Of a DNA stretch of 64,000 nt, positions 17,103-26,991 are shown piece by piece. How positions within the stretch are numbered: the stretch's first letter is position 1; each line of letters opens with the position of its first letter. The position numbers and the translations under genes are program-made. The DNA comes from Kaistella gelatinilytica (lineage in GTDB: Bacteria > Bacteroidota > Bacteroidia > Flavobacteriales > Weeksellaceae): the NCBI RefSeq assembly GCF_015679325.1, contig NZ_JADPVI010000002.1, forward strand, positions 548,798 through 612,797. Direction: 5' to 3'. Under the pieces are notes generated by a model. The model was not told the origin of the DNA and ran no database searches. It was given only the letters and a program-made list of their open reading frames with translations.

Positions 17103-17240
17103 AAAACTATGTCCCGTTGCGCAAAGTCTCCCAACTTTGAAGCACCTCTTCCTTAGTTTAAATAAACCTTTTCTAAAATACTATCATCGCTCCCGCTAAT
17201 TTCCAAAACCTAAACTGCAATTTTAAGCTCTACAATAAAG

Positions 17241-17870
17241 ATGAATAAAACCGAATTAGAATTTTTTGAACATCACAAAATTGATTTGTTAAGAGTGTAT
17301 AATGCAGAAGGATTAAAAATGACTAAATCCTTAAAAATTTTAATGAATTATAAAGATTTTCATTTAGCTTATAATACCTATCCTTGTTCAAAAAATGACA
17401 ATCACACAATTAAATTAAAAACGGGACATTGTGCATTTTGTAATCCTAAGGGCATTAGCATTCTTAAGAGAGAACACGGAAAAGGGTTTATATATATTGC
17501 TGCTTCGAGATGGGGTAAATGGATTAAAATTGGCTGTACAATAAATTATGAAAGAAGACAAAAATCTTTAAATGAAAATAAAGGTTATGGTTTCCGTGCT
17601 GATTGGATAATACTAGCAGTTGTAAGAGTAGACGAAATGGGAGTCAAAGAGAGAGAAATTCAAAACTTTTTAAATAAATATAGAGAGTATGGGATTCAAT
17701 ATTATCGAGGAAGAGATCTTGTAAGATCAAACGAACTATTTAGATGCAGTTATAAAAAAGCACATGACGTTCTCAAAAAATTTTGCACTGAAAGTAATCT
17801 ACATTTAAAAGTACTTAATATAAAATTCCATCATTATAATTTTAGAAACCTTATAAAAAATTACAACTAA
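17241..17870 (+). CDS. GIY-YIG / T5orf172-like nuclease-fold protein
   Basis: 209 residues, low GC. N-terminal segment (1-45) unlike any family I know, then a possible zinc knuckle (Cys49, His63, Cys64, Cys67). A GIY-YIG-type core follows: GFIYIAASRWGKWIKIGCT at 82-100, arginines 105-106, and a helix with Glu near 137-139 (GVKEREIQNFL). This resembles the T5orf172/MUG113 branch of the GIY-YIG superfamily, found in phage, mobile and defence contexts. C-terminal part RGRDLVRSNELFRCS is basic. Catalysis is not proven: the first motif is IYI rather than GIY. Separate start 138 bases after the repeat-protein gene. Confidence 0.6.
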   Translation: MNKTELEFFEHHKIDLLRVYNAEGLKMTKSLKILMNYKDFHLAYNTYPCSKNDNHTIKLKTGHCAFCNPKGISILKREHGKGFIYIAASRWGKWIKIGCTINYERRQKSLNENKGYGFRADWIILAVVRVDEMGVKEREIQNFLNKYREYGIQYYRGRDLVRSNELFRCSYKKAHDVLKKFCTESNLHLKVLNIKFHHYNFRNLIKNYN

Positions 17871-17883
17871 ACCCGAAAATTAT

Positions 17884-17907
17884 AAAGTGGTGTCATTTGA
17901 CCACTTT
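17884..17907 (+). terminator. Hairpin after the GIY-YIG-like gene
   Basis: 8-bp stem AAAGTGGT/ACCACTTT with an 8-base loop, 13 bases after the stop. The following sequence is A-rich rather than T-rich, so termination is uncertain. Confidence 0.4.
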
Positions 17908-17930
17908 AAAACGCAAGCTGATTTACCAAA

Positions 17931-17967
17931 TAAACAAAAAAAACTGCTCCAATCACGGAGCAGTTTT
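17931..17967 (-). terminator. Terminator of the M16 peptidase gene
   Basis: 11-bp stem AAAACTGCTCC/GGAGCAGTTTT (17940-17950 with 17957-17967) with a long T tract on the minus strand. It can work in both directions at this convergent junction. Confidence 0.88.
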
Positions 17968-17990
17968 CTGTATCAATTATTTTAAAAAGT

Positions 17991-20918
17991 TTAGTAGCCG
18001 AAAAGTTCTTCTAAAGAAATTTTCTTCACCTCACCCAGTTTTTCCAGATCTTTCATCGGAACTCTTTTCTCTGACGCAACAATCGCGTAAGTGTAAGGTT
18101 TCCCGGAGAAATTAGTGTCGTGGAATGTTTTCAGATCTTCCATTTTGATATTATCTACCGTGCTGTAAATATTTTTCCGTGGATCTTCATTTAAACCTAA
18201 TTCTTTCGCTGCCAGATAATTGAAAATAATATTATCCTGCGTGATTCTTTCAGTTTGAATGTCTTTTTTAACCTGAGTTTTTGCCAGGTTTAAATTTCCT
18301 GCTAAATCGGGCATTTTGGTTAAAAGTTCTGTCATCGCCGTAGTTGCGTCGTTAAATTTATCAGCCTGACTTCCCACGTAACTCATCATGTAATATTCCT
18401 GATCTTTTTTCTGTGGCTGCACGTAAACGCCGTAGGTAGAATACGCCAAAGCTTTACTTTCACGGATGGTCTGGAACACGATGGAACCCATTCCGCCTCC
18501 GAAATAATTGTTGAAAACTTTTACAACAGTATTCTTTTTAGCATCGTACTGATCGGTATTTCTGATCCAGCGGGTTTCTGCTTGAACCATGTCGTAATCG
18601 GTGAACAAAACTTTATTTTTAACCTGTTTTGTTTGTTTGAAAACTTTTTCAGGAGTTGCAACCGCAAAATTTGCGGGAACCTGATGCATTGTTTTCAATT
18701 TGCTGTCCAGATCTTTCAGCGAAGCCGGACCGTAATAGATCACCGTTTGTTCGTAGTTGTTGAGGTTTTTAATTCGGTCAACCAACTCTTTGGAAGTTGT
18801 AGCTTCCATTTCCGAATTGCTCAAAACATTATTGAATTTATTTTTCTCCCCGTACAAAGCATAGCTTGTTAAACCCTGTAAAATAGCGCCTTTGTTGGCT
18901 TTTACATCTTTACGTGCTTTTGCCATTCTCTCTTTCAAACTTTTCAAAGCGGCGTCATCTGCTTTTACATTTTGAATAAGATCTTCATATAATTTTACAG
19001 CAGCATCGAAATTTTCCTGTAAACCTTCGATGGAAACGGTCGTGTATTCTTCACCGGACGCAATGGTGAAATTACAGGCGATCTTGTAAAAAGCTTTTGA
19101 AATTTCTTCTGCAGACATCTTATCTGTTCCTAAAAACTGAAGATATTGAGAAGCTAAAGGTTGTTTCAAATCATTTAAAGAACCGATTTTATAACGGTAT
19201 TTCAAACGGAAAATCTGATTGTCGGTGTTTGGAACATAAAGCACTTCTGCTTTTCCGAGCTTTGATTTCTGAATGTCTTTGTTGTAATCTAAAAATACCG
19301 GTGTTGAAGGAATATTCGGCATTTCGTTGACCATTTTCACAAAGGCAGATTGCTTATCTGCGTTGGTTTCAACTGGCGTGATCTGTGGTTTTTCAATTTT
19401 AACAGTTGCCGGAGATTCTCCTTTTCTTTTTAAAATTGCTACATAATTTTCACCCAGATATTTATTGGCAAAAGCTATGATATCGGCTTTAGAAATTTTG
19501 GATAAGTCATTCACATAAGCAACCTGATCTCTCCAGTTTAACTCAGAAGTAAACGCATCCATCAAAGAACTCGCGCGATCATCATACTTTTCGGATTCGT
19601 AGATCTTATTTTTTTTGATGTTATTGATAATGGAAGTGATCAATTCCTGATCGAAGTTTCCTTTTTTCAAATTGTCGATTTCTCCAAGAACCAAAGTTTT
19701 TACCTCTTCTAAACTCTGACCGTTTGTTGGAGCTGCACTGATGTACAAAACGCCGTAATCAATCAAGGTAAAAGTTTGCGCTGAAGCGCGTAATAATTTT
19801 TGTTTTTTCACCAAGTTCAAGTCCATTAAACCTGCTTTTCCATTGGTCAAAACTTGTCCAACCAGATCTGCGATCAAAACATCTTTGTCTTTATTTCCAG
19901 GCAATCTGTAACCGATGGTTAAATTCTCTGCGTCTGGCCCTGTAATTTCTTTAATAACTGGTGAAGTAATTGCAACTTCTGGTGTGAAGGTATATTTCGC
20001 AACAGGCTTATTTTGCATGTAAGAAAAAGCTTTGTCAACCTGCGCAATCACAACATCAGGATCGAAATCTCCGGATAAAATCACTCCCATATTGTTGGGA
20101 ACATAATAGTTGTGGAAATATTTTCGGATTTCTACGAGCGAAGGGTTTTTCAAATCCTGCACGGTTCCGATCGTGGTTTGCTGTCCGTAATTGTGATTTT
20201 TGAAGAGTTGAGAGAATAAAGTTTCGAAAACTTTACTTCCGTCGCTGTCTAAACTTCTGTTTTTCTCTTCGTAAACTGCTTCCAGCTCAGTATGAAAAAT
20301 TCTTAAAATCGGATTACGGAATCGTTCTCCCTGAACGGCTAAATATTTATTCAAAGAACTGCTCGGAACATCATCGGTATAAACCGTTTGCTCGAAACTC
20401 GTGAAAGCATTTGTTCCCTGAGCTCCCATTGAAGCCATCATTTTATCATATTCGTTCGCAATTGCAAACTTACTTGCAACACCTGAAACGGAATCTATTT
20501 TTTTGTAGATAGCCTTTCTTTGTACGTCATCTTTTGTTTTATTGTACTGCTCATAAAGCGCGTCGATCTTATCTAATTCTGGTTTTTCTTTCGCCCAGTC
20601 CAGAGAACCGTATTTATCGGTGCCTTTGAAAACCATGTGTTCCAGATAATGCGCCAAACCCGTATTTGTGCGCGGATCAGTTTTGCTTCCGGCTTTCACC
20701 GCAACATAAGCCTGAATTCTGGGATCTTTTTTGGTGGGACTTAAAATGACCGTTAAACCATTTTTCAAAGTGTAAAATCTGGCATTCATCGGATCGTTTG
20801 TTACATATTTATAGGTGTAACCGTTTCCGGAGGCTTCTTTCCACTCGTATTTTTTTTGTGCAAAAGTTTGCAGCGAAAAGAGCAACATGAAAATTGCTAA
20901 AGAGAGTTTTTTGAACAT
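17991..20918 (-). CDS. M16 family metallopeptidase, exported, two repeats
   Basis: Insulinase/pitrilysin-type protein of 975 residues with a signal peptide (MFKKLSLAIFMLLFSLQTFAQ). Inverted zinc motif HYLEH at 90-94, third ligand in EAVYEEKN near 225. A second M16 half (about 530-975) lacks the HxxEH motif, as is usual for the C-terminal inactive domain. Likely a periplasmic or outer-membrane-associated peptidase that degrades peptides. A strong terminator follows, and the upstream gap to the YhhN gene is 57 bases. Confidence 0.92.
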   Translation of the reverse strand: MFKKLSLAIFMLLFSLQTFAQKKYEWKEASGNGYTYKYVTNDPMNARFYTLKNGLTVILSPTKKDPRIQAYVAVKAGSKTDPRTNTGLAHYLEHMVFKGTDKYGSLDWAKEKPELDKIDALYEQYNKTKDDVQRKAIYKKIDSVSGVASKFAIANEYDKMMASMGAQGTNAFTSFEQTVYTDDVPSSSLNKYLAVQGERFRNPILRIFHTELEAVYEEKNRSLDSDGSKVFETLFSQLFKNHNYGQQTTIGTVQDLKNPSLVEIRKYFHNYYVPNNMGVILSGDFDPDVVIAQVDKAFSYMQNKPVAKYTFTPEVAITSPVIKEITGPDAENLTIGYRLPGNKDKDVLIADLVGQVLTNGKAGLMDLNLVKKQKLLRASAQTFTLIDYGVLYISAAPTNGQSLEEVKTLVLGEIDNLKKGNFDQELITSIINNIKKNKIYESEKYDDRASSLMDAFTSELNWRDQVAYVNDLSKISKADIIAFANKYLGENYVAILKRKGESPATVKIEKPQITPVETNADKQSAFVKMVNEMPNIPSTPVFLDYNKDIQKSKLGKAEVLYVPNTDNQIFRLKYRYKIGSLNDLKQPLASQYLQFLGTDKMSAEEISKAFYKIACNFTIASGEEYTTVSIEGLQENFDAAVKLYEDLIQNVKADDAALKSLKERMAKARKDVKANKGAILQGLTSYALYGEKNKFNNVLSNSEMEATTSKELVDRIKNLNNYEQTVIYYGPASLKDLDSKLKTMHQVPANFAVATPEKVFKQTKQVKNKVLFTDYDMVQAETRWIRNTDQYDAKKNTVVKVFNNYFGGGMGSIVFQTIRESKALAYSTYGVYVQPQKKDQEYYMMSYVGSQADKFNDATTAMTELLTKMPDLAGNLNLAKTQVKKDIQTERITQDNIIFNYLAAKELGLNEDPRKNIYSTVDNIKMEDLKTFHDTNFSGKPYTYAIVASEKRVPMKDLEKLGEVKKISLEELFGY

Positions 20919-20975
20919 AAATTATTTATTTTAAAGGATTAGACGAAAATTTTTGGGAATTGTTTCAAATCTTTA

Positions 20976-21599
20976 CTAATTTTTAGATGAAATCATTCCT
21001 CTCACCAAAAACCATTGCGCAAAAACGTAGGTTATCATCACGAACAAATTGAGGATCATCAAGGGTTGGAAAAAAAGATTTATTGAAAGCAACGTATCTG
21101 AAATCAGAAATAAAAGCGCACCAATAATCAAATTTCTGTTCTGCGTTTTAAGAGCGCTATACATCATCACAGAAATTACAACAGCATAAATAATGACCGG
21201 AACTTTCATTTCTTTTAAATAGGGAAAAAGAAAAACGAGCAAGGTGGTCGCAAAGAGACCAAGAATAATCGGCCAAAATTTCCAAATACTATTTTGAGTT
21301 TTTTTCCTAAACGAAATAATATAGAAAACATGGGCGAATAAAAAACTTCCTAATCCGGGCAGAAAACCCCATTTAAAAAGCAGAAACAGATCCCCGAAAA
21401 AACTAAGGACCAATCCCGCCAAAAACAATTTATCCAATTGAATTTTTTCTGATTTCAATCTTGTGATATACATTAAAATCAAAATTGGAAGTAAAAGTGG
21501 TTTGGTAAAAAACCGAAGTTCCGTTCGATTATTGAAAATGAAAAACAAATCAACTGCAAAAACGATAACTAATATAATCTGTAAAATTTTTGATCTCAT
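20976..21599 (-). CDS. YhhN family membrane protein (lysoplasmalogenase type)
   Basis: 207 residues, eight or so TM helices. Family features include FFGDLFLLF and the conserved Asp in LLFLISDTLLSINLF. Characterised animal members (TMEM86) hydrolyse lysoplasmalogens; the bacterial role is uncertain. The longest frame begins at 21668 and would overlap dihydroorotase by 62 bases with a hydrophilic extension; ATG 21599, 7 bases after the upstream stop, places the first TM helix at the N terminus and is chosen. Confidence 0.82.
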   Translation of the reverse strand: MRSKILQIILVIVFAVDLFFIFNNRTELRFFTKPLLLPILILMYITRLKSEKIQLDKLFLAGLVLSFFGDLFLLFKWGFLPGLGSFLFAHVFYIISFRKKTQNSIWKFWPIILGLFATTLLVFLFPYLKEMKVPVIIYAVVISVMMYSALKTQNRNLIIGALLFLISDTLLSINLFFQPLMILNLFVMITYVFAQWFLVRGMISSKN

Positions 21600-21606
21600 A
21601 AAAAAA

Positions 21607-22944
21607 TTATTTACGGTCAAAAAGTAATCTTTCGCCATGTTTTTCTTCGGAAATTTTTCCATTCTCAAAAGCTGGAAAACCGTTCACGAAAGTATGGGTG
21701 ATTTTTGAATGAAATTCAATTCCTTCAAATGGGCTCCAACCACATTTTGCTAGAATATTATCTTTGGAAACGGTATATTTTTCATTCAGATCAACTAAAA
21801 CCAAATCGGCTTTAAAACCTTCTTTAATAAAACCTCGCTTTTCAATTTGGAATAGAATGGCAGGATTGTGACACATCTTTTCAACGATTTTTTCTAAAGA
21901 AATTTTTCCATTTTTAAAGTTTTCGAGCATTACATTCAAAGCATGCTGGACTAAAGGTCCGCCGGAAGGTGCCTGCAAATATTTTTGAGATTTCTCTTCT
22001 AAAGTATGCGGTGCGTGATCAGTGGCGATGACATCAATTCTATCATCCAGCAAAGCTTCCCATAATCCGTCTTGGTCTTTTTGGGTTTTTATGGCAGGAT
22101 TCCATTTGATGAAATTTCCTTTGGTTTTGTAATCATCATTGGTAAAAGTTAAGTGATGAAGGCAAACTTCAGCAGTGATCATTTTCTCTTTTAATGGAAT
22201 GTCGTTTCGGAAAAGTTCCATTTCTTTTGCGGTCGATAAATGAAAAACATGCAATCTCGCTCCCGTTTTTTTCGCCAGCTCAATCGCTTTTGAGGAAGAG
22301 ATATAACACGCTTCTTCGCTCCTAATTAAATGGTGACAATCCACAGGAATATCCTCGCCGTATTTTTCTTTAAAGATCTCTGTGTTTTTTCTGATCGTTG
22401 CTTCATCCTCGCAATGAACTGCGATCAACATTTTCACATTACTAAAAATTTTTTCTAAAGTTTCCGGATTATCGACCAGCATATTTCCCGTGGAAGAACC
22501 AAGGAACAATTTTATTCCGGCGACATTTCTTGGATTTGTTTTTAAGAGTTCTTCCAGGTTATCATTCGTTCCGCCCATTAAGAAGGAATAATTTGCAAAT
22601 GATTTTTCGGCTGCAATTTTATATTTCTCTTCTAATAATTCCTGTGTTACAGCGTTTGGAACTGTATTTGGCTGTTCCATAAAACTTGTAATTCCTCCCG
22701 CAACTGCAGCTCTCGATTCGCTTTCGATGTCGCCTTTCCACGTCAAACCGGGTTCGCGGAAATGAACTTGATCATCGATAATTCCGGGCAGCAAATATTT
22801 CCCGGAAGCGTCAATAATTTGATCGACATTATCTGCGGAAATATTTTTCCCAATTTTCGAGATTATATCATTTTCGATGAGCAGATCACTTTCAAAAATT
22901 TGATTTTCATTGACGATTTGGGCATTTTTAATTAGGATTTTCAT
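21607..22944 (-). CDS. pyrC: Dihydroorotase
   Basis: Zinc amidohydrolase of pyrimidine synthesis, 445 residues, class with the long bacterial/archaeal form. Metal motif DQVHFREPG (His near 61), carbamylated-lysine motif GIKLFLGSSTG near 150, a His in AVHCED, and the catalytic Asp in ATDHAPHT. All expected ligands appear present, so it looks active rather than PyrC-like inactive. The frame could begin at TTG 22950, but ATG 22944 directly starts the usual MKILIKNA. The yhhN-type gene follows 7 bases later. Confidence 0.92.
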   Translation of the reverse strand: MKILIKNAQIVNENQIFESDLLIENDIISKIGKNISADNVDQIIDASGKYLLPGIIDDQVHFREPGLTWKGDIESESRAAVAGGITSFMEQPNTVPNAVTQELLEEKYKIAAEKSFANYSFLMGGTNDNLEELLKTNPRNVAGIKLFLGSSTGNMLVDNPETLEKIFSNVKMLIAVHCEDEATIRKNTEIFKEKYGEDIPVDCHHLIRSEEACYISSSKAIELAKKTGARLHVFHLSTAKEMELFRNDIPLKEKMITAEVCLHHLTFTNDDYKTKGNFIKWNPAIKTQKDQDGLWEALLDDRIDVIATDHAPHTLEEKSQKYLQAPSGGPLVQHALNVMLENFKNGKISLEKIVEKMCHNPAILFQIEKRGFIKEGFKADLVLVDLNEKYTVSKDNILAKCGWSPFEGIEFHSKITHTFVNGFPAFENGKISEEKHGERLLFDRK

Positions 22945-23101
22945 TTTCAAAAAATAAAGATTGATGACATTACAAAATCAGATTCGCTTTTGGAAATCAG
23001 TTTTCCAAATTTAATATTTAAAAATGATTTAGAAGGCTTCTCAAAATTCAAATCTTTCTATGTCAAATCTATTTATTTATATTTGCAGAAATTCAGAAAT
23101 T

Positions 23102-24553
23102 TTGTATAAAAAATTATTGGGACAAACCGCGATCTATGGATTAAGCACCGTTATTATTCGGTTGTTTCCCTTTATTATAAGTCCGTTTGTAACACACGCT
23201 TTCGGGCCACAATCATTGGCGCCTTTCATCGATTTTTATTCGGTTGCGGGAATCATCATCGTTTTGCTTTCCCACGGTATGGAAACTACCTTTTTCCGTT
23301 TTGCAGAAAAAGAAGAAGATACTAGAAAATTAATTTCAACCGCTACAATAAGCGTTTTAGCAGCATCTTTTCTTTTCATGATTTTCGCTTTTATGTTCCG
23401 ACAGGATTTAGCGATCGCTTTCAAAACGCCTGATCAGGTGAATCTTATGACGATGATGCTTTTCGTTTTAGGTTTAGATGGACTTTCGACGATGCCCTTT
23501 GTAATTTTAAGAAAAACCGGACGACCGAAAAAGTTTGCCATCATTAAAATCATTAATGGAGTCATCAATTTTATATTGGTAGTTTTCTTCATTGTGATCT
23601 TGCCAAAACTTGGAAGCAAAGGATTATTTGGTTTCACCTATGATAAAAATTTTGGAATCGGATATGTTTTCGTGGCGAATCTGGTTGCGAGCGCAGTGAC
23701 ATTTCTACTGCTTTTCCCTGAAATAAAATCGGTAAGACTGGATGCTTTCAACTGGAATCTCTGGAAAAAAATGATGGCGTATTCCTGGCCAATTACGATT
23801 GCCGGTTTGGCTGGAGTAATTAATGAAACCATGGATCGGCAGTTTCTTAAATATTTATTACCCGACGGAACGAATACCGAACAAATGGCGATTTATGGCG
23901 CAGTTTGTAAAATCGTAACCTTCTTAACTTTATTTCGTCAAGCTTATCTTTTAGGAATTGAACCTTTCTTTTTCTCTCACGCCAAAAACGAAAATTCAGG
24001 TAAATCTTACGCGAAGTTGATGGATATGTTCGTCATTGTCAACTGCATTATTTTAGTCGCTTTATGTGTTAATTTAAATTGGCTGGCAAAACTTTACCTT
24101 TCTAATCCGGCGTATAATGAAGGAATACCGATTGTCCCGATTGTTTTAATCGCGGCAGTTTTCCTTGGAATTTATTTGAATATGTCGGTTTGGTATAAAC
24201 TTTCTGACAAAACCATTTTTGGCGCCTATCTTTCAGTTCTTGGAGCGGTAGTAACTATCGTAATTAACGTTTATTTTATTCCAGCTTACGGATATTGGGC
24301 GTCAACCTGGGGAACATTTTTAAGTTATTTTTCAATGATGACGGTCTCTTACTTTTTGGGGCAATATTTTTATCCGGTTCCGTATCATATGAAGAAAATT
24401 TTGGGATATTTGAGTATAAGTATATTGTTCTCGGTGGTGTCTTTTTACGTACTTGAAGGAAATTTAATAATAGGAAACTTATTATTATTAGTATTTTTAG
24501 CAATTGTATTTTACTTTGAAAAAGACACTTTAAGAAAATTTAGAAAAAGCTGA
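23102..24553 (+). CDS. Polysaccharide/lipid-linked sugar flippase (MATE-like)
   Basis: Oligosaccharide flippase family protein with about 12-14 TM helices. Start choice: the first ATG in frame is 23060, but a -7 box TATATTTGC lies at 23078-23086, so a transcript would begin after it. The family N terminus ([13 protein letters not shown]) follows directly from TTG 23102, giving 484 residues; that start is used, with ATG 23060 (497 residues) as the alternative. It would flip lipid-linked sugars, perhaps linked to the capsule genes at 51-59 kb. dut starts 1 base after its stop. Confidence 0.8.
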   Translation: MYKKLLGQTAIYGLSTVIIRLFPFIISPFVTHAFGPQSLAPFIDFYSVAGIIIVLLSHGMETTFFRFAEKEEDTRKLISTATISVLAASFLFMIFAFMFRQDLAIAFKTPDQVNLMTMMLFVLGLDGLSTMPFVILRKTGRPKKFAIIKIINGVINFILVVFFIVILPKLGSKGLFGFTYDKNFGIGYVFVANLVASAVTFLLLFPEIKSVRLDAFNWNLWKKMMAYSWPITIAGLAGVINETMDRQFLKYLLPDGTNTEQMAIYGAVCKIVTFLTLFRQAYLLGIEPFFFSHAKNENSGKSYAKLMDMFVIVNCIILVALCVNLNWLAKLYLSNPAYNEGIPIVPIVLIAAVFLGIYLNMSVWYKLSDKTIFGAYLSVLGAVVTIVINVYFIPAYGYWASTWGTFLSYFSMMTVSYFLGQYFYPVPYHMKKILGYLSISILFSVVSFYVLEGNLIIGNLLLLVFLAIVFYFEKDTLRKFRKS

Positions 24554-24554
24554 T

Positions 24555-24986
24555 ATGGAAATTAAAATCATCAATAAATCCTCGAACCCTTTACCAAAAT
24601 ACCAGACTGAGCTCTCTGCCGGAATGGATTTATACGCCAATCTGGAAGAAATGGTCACTTTGAAATCTTTGGAAAGAAAATTAATTCCGACCGGATTGTT
24701 TTTGGAACTTCCTGCTGGTTTTGAAGCACAAATTCGACCAAGAAGCGGTTTAGCCATAAAAAACGGAATTACCGTTCTCAATTCTCCCGGAACGATCGAT
24801 GCAGATTACCGCGGCGAAGTCGGTGTTATTTTAGTAAATTTGTCCAAAGACGACTTTCAAATCAGTAATGGCGACCGAATTGCACAAATGGTCATCGCCA
24901 AACATGAAAACCCAGGCTGGATCGAAGTTGAAAATTTAACTGAAACAGCACGAGGTGAAGGTGGTTTCGGAAGCACAAAAAAATAA
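24555..24986 (+). CDS. dut: dUTP pyrophosphatase
   Basis: Trimeric dUTPase of 143 residues that removes dUTP and supplies dUMP. The five motifs are visible: [17 protein letters not shown], the uracil pocket with catalytic Asp in [19 protein letters not shown], and the C-terminal P-loop-like RGEGGFGST. Starts 1 base after the flippase stop, so it is co-transcribed. Confidence 0.97.
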   Translation: MEIKIINKSSNPLPKYQTELSAGMDLYANLEEMVTLKSLERKLIPTGLFLELPAGFEAQIRPRSGLAIKNGITVLNSPGTIDADYRGEVGVILVNLSKDDFQISNGDRIAQMVIAKHENPGWIEVENLTETARGEGGFGSTKK

Positions 24987-25070
24987 AGTTTTTTTTACCT
25001 AAAGTTTAAAAATAAATTATAAAACAATCATGACTCAACATTAAAATTTTTGAGTTGAAAAATATTAAAT

Positions 25071-26099
25071 ATGAAGATAATTGTTCCAATGGCAGGACGA
25101 GGTTCCAGATTAAGACCTCATACTTTAACCGTTCCTAAACCTTTGATCCCAATTGCAGGGAAACCGATAGTACAACGTCTGGTTGAAGATATTACCAAAG
25201 TTGCCGGAGAAAAAATTGATGAAATCGCCTTTATTATTGGTGATTTCGGACCTGAAGTTGAAGCTTCTTTAATTAAAATCGCTGAAAAACTAGGTGCAAA
25301 AGGAACTGTTTATACGCAGGATGAGCCACTCGGAACTGCTCATGCCATCAAATGTGCGGAAGCTTCCATGCAGGGCGATGTTGTCGTAGCTTTTGCTGAT
25401 ACTTTATTTAAAGCAGATTTTGTTTTAGACAAGAATTCTGATGGCGTTATCTGGGTGAAAAAAGTTGACGATCCTTCTGCTTTTGGAGTTGTAAAATTAG
25501 ATGATTACGGCTTCATCACCGACTTTGTGGAGAAACCAAAAACCTTCGTGTCAGATCTTGCGATTATTGGGATCTACTATTTTAATTCTGCAGAAAAATT
25601 GATGTCGGAAATTAATTACATCATGGATAACGACATTAAAGTTGGTGGCGAATATCAATTAACAACGGCTTTAGAAAATCTTCGTCAGAAAGGAGCGAAA
25701 TTCTCTTTAGGAAAAGTTGATGACTGGATGGATTGCGGAAATAAAAACTCCACCGTTGAAACAAACGGGAAAGTTCTGGAGTACGAACGAGAAAATGTTG
25801 CCATTTTTCCTGATTCTTCAAAAATTGAAAACTGCATGATCATTCCGCCATGTTTTATCGGGGAAAATGTACAACTGTACAATTCTAAAATCGGACCCGG
25901 CGTTTCTATCGGGAATAATACGAAAGTAATCAATTCAAATATTGATAACTCCTTAATTCAGGAGAACACCGTAATTGATCATGGCAATTTGAGTAATTCC
26001 ATGATCGGAAATTCTGCGGAGTATTACGGAGTTTCCCGCGAAATTTCTCTAGGGGATTTCTCCGTTTTAGATTTCGTTTCCAACAAAAGAAATAATTAG
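25071..26099 (+). CDS. Sugar-phosphate nucleotidyltransferase
   Basis: 342 residues. N-terminal nucleotidyltransferase domain with the signature MAGRGSRLRPHT and VPKPLIPI, substrate loop GTAHAIKCAE, and EKPKTF near 160. The C-terminal ~90 residues have hexapeptide repeats (left-handed beta helix: CMIIPPCFIGENVQLYNSKI). It belongs to the RmlA/GlmU-like branch that forms NDP-sugars; the sugar cannot be read from sequence. It starts 85 bases after dut, with an imperfect hairpin (ACTCAA...TTGAGT) in the leader. Confidence 0.88.
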   Translation: MKIIVPMAGRGSRLRPHTLTVPKPLIPIAGKPIVQRLVEDITKVAGEKIDEIAFIIGDFGPEVEASLIKIAEKLGAKGTVYTQDEPLGTAHAIKCAEASMQGDVVVAFADTLFKADFVLDKNSDGVIWVKKVDDPSAFGVVKLDDYGFITDFVEKPKTFVSDLAIIGIYYFNSAEKLMSEINYIMDNDIKVGGEYQLTTALENLRQKGAKFSLGKVDDWMDCGNKNSTVETNGKVLEYERENVAIFPDSSKIENCMIIPPCFIGENVQLYNSKIGPGVSIGNNTKVINSNIDNSLIQENTVIDHGNLSNSMIGNSAEYYGVSREISLGDFSVLDFVSNKRNN

Positions 26100-26121
26100 T
26101 AATTTAAAATAAATTATTCCT

Positions 26122-26157
26122 CGTCAAACCACACGAAATCTTTTGTGTGGTTTGGCG
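26122..26157 (+). terminator. Hairpin between the transferase and DUF4292 genes
   Basis: 10-bp stem CAAACCACAC/GTGTGGTTTG (26125-26134 with 26145-26154), extended by three pairs at the base. No T run follows, so it may be a weak terminator or a leader structure for the next gene. Confidence 0.45.
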
Positions 26158-26196
26158 TTAATATTGCAAAGTTCGCCTTCTAATAAGAAAAATCAA

Positions 26197-26991
26197 ATGA
26201 AAAAATATATTCTGGTGCTGATGACCTCGGCTTTCCTCTTTTCCTGTAAAAGTAAAATGGCCACGAATGCTCCTATCGGAACATCGAACGAGATAGCAGC
26301 AAATGCTACTTTTTTTAGTAAAATTAAGGAGAGATCAGATTTTCAACAACTCAAAATAAATTCAAAAATAAACATCGAGAACGGGACTTTCATTCCGACA
26401 TTAGATGCAACCATTTACATTGAAAACGGACAAAAAGTATGGATGAATATGATCGCCATTTTTCTAAATGTTGGAAGAGGAATCGCAACACCCGACGGAA
26501 TTAAAGGCTATGAAAAATGGAACAAAACCTATATTGAATCCGATTTTTCTTACCTGAATAAATTGTTGAATGTTAATTTTATCGATTATAATTCTTTGCA
26601 AAATTTACTTTTGGGGAAAACTTTTGTACCGATCAATGAGAAAGATTTTATTTTGACCAAAAATGCTCAGGGTTATCGCCTGACTTCCTCAAAAAATTTG
26701 AAATTTGAAAACAATGGTCAAACCTCAGAGTATAGCGTGATCATGGATTATTCGCCTGATTTTGATTTGAGTCAGGTGCAATTAGAAGATAAAAATAAAA
26801 CCAATCAACTTGAAATCTCGTATTTTAATTGGACAGGCTTCGATAACATGAAATTGCCAAAAAATGTTAAAATAATTATAAAAGGTACAAAAACTAGCCA
26901 AATTTTCTTGGAAAACACGAGATTTGAGAGTTCGAAAATGGATACGCCGTACTCCGTTCCCAATAATTATACGAAAACTGAGATTAGATGA
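26197..26991 (+). CDS. DUF4292 lipoprotein
   Basis: 264 residues from ATG 26197, which starts a lipoprotein signal (MKKYILVLMTSAFLFSCKS, Cys17). The longer frame from 26143 would run through the hairpin upstream. The body is beta-rich and matches DUF4292, a family resembling LolA/LolB-type outer-membrane lipoproteins in fold; role unknown. Its stop overlaps the start of the EnvC-like gene by 4 bases, so the two are coupled and may act together on the envelope. Confidence 0.82.
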   Translation: MKKYILVLMTSAFLFSCKSKMATNAPIGTSNEIAANATFFSKIKERSDFQQLKINSKINIENGTFIPTLDATIYIENGQKVWMNMIAIFLNVGRGIATPDGIKGYEKWNKTYIESDFSYLNKLLNVNFIDYNSLQNLLLGKTFVPINEKDFILTKNAQGYRLTSSKNLKFENNGQTSEYSVIMDYSPDFDLSQVQLEDKNKTNQLEISYFNWTGFDNMKLPKNVKIIIKGTKTSQIFLENTRFESSKMDTPYSVPNNYTKTEIR

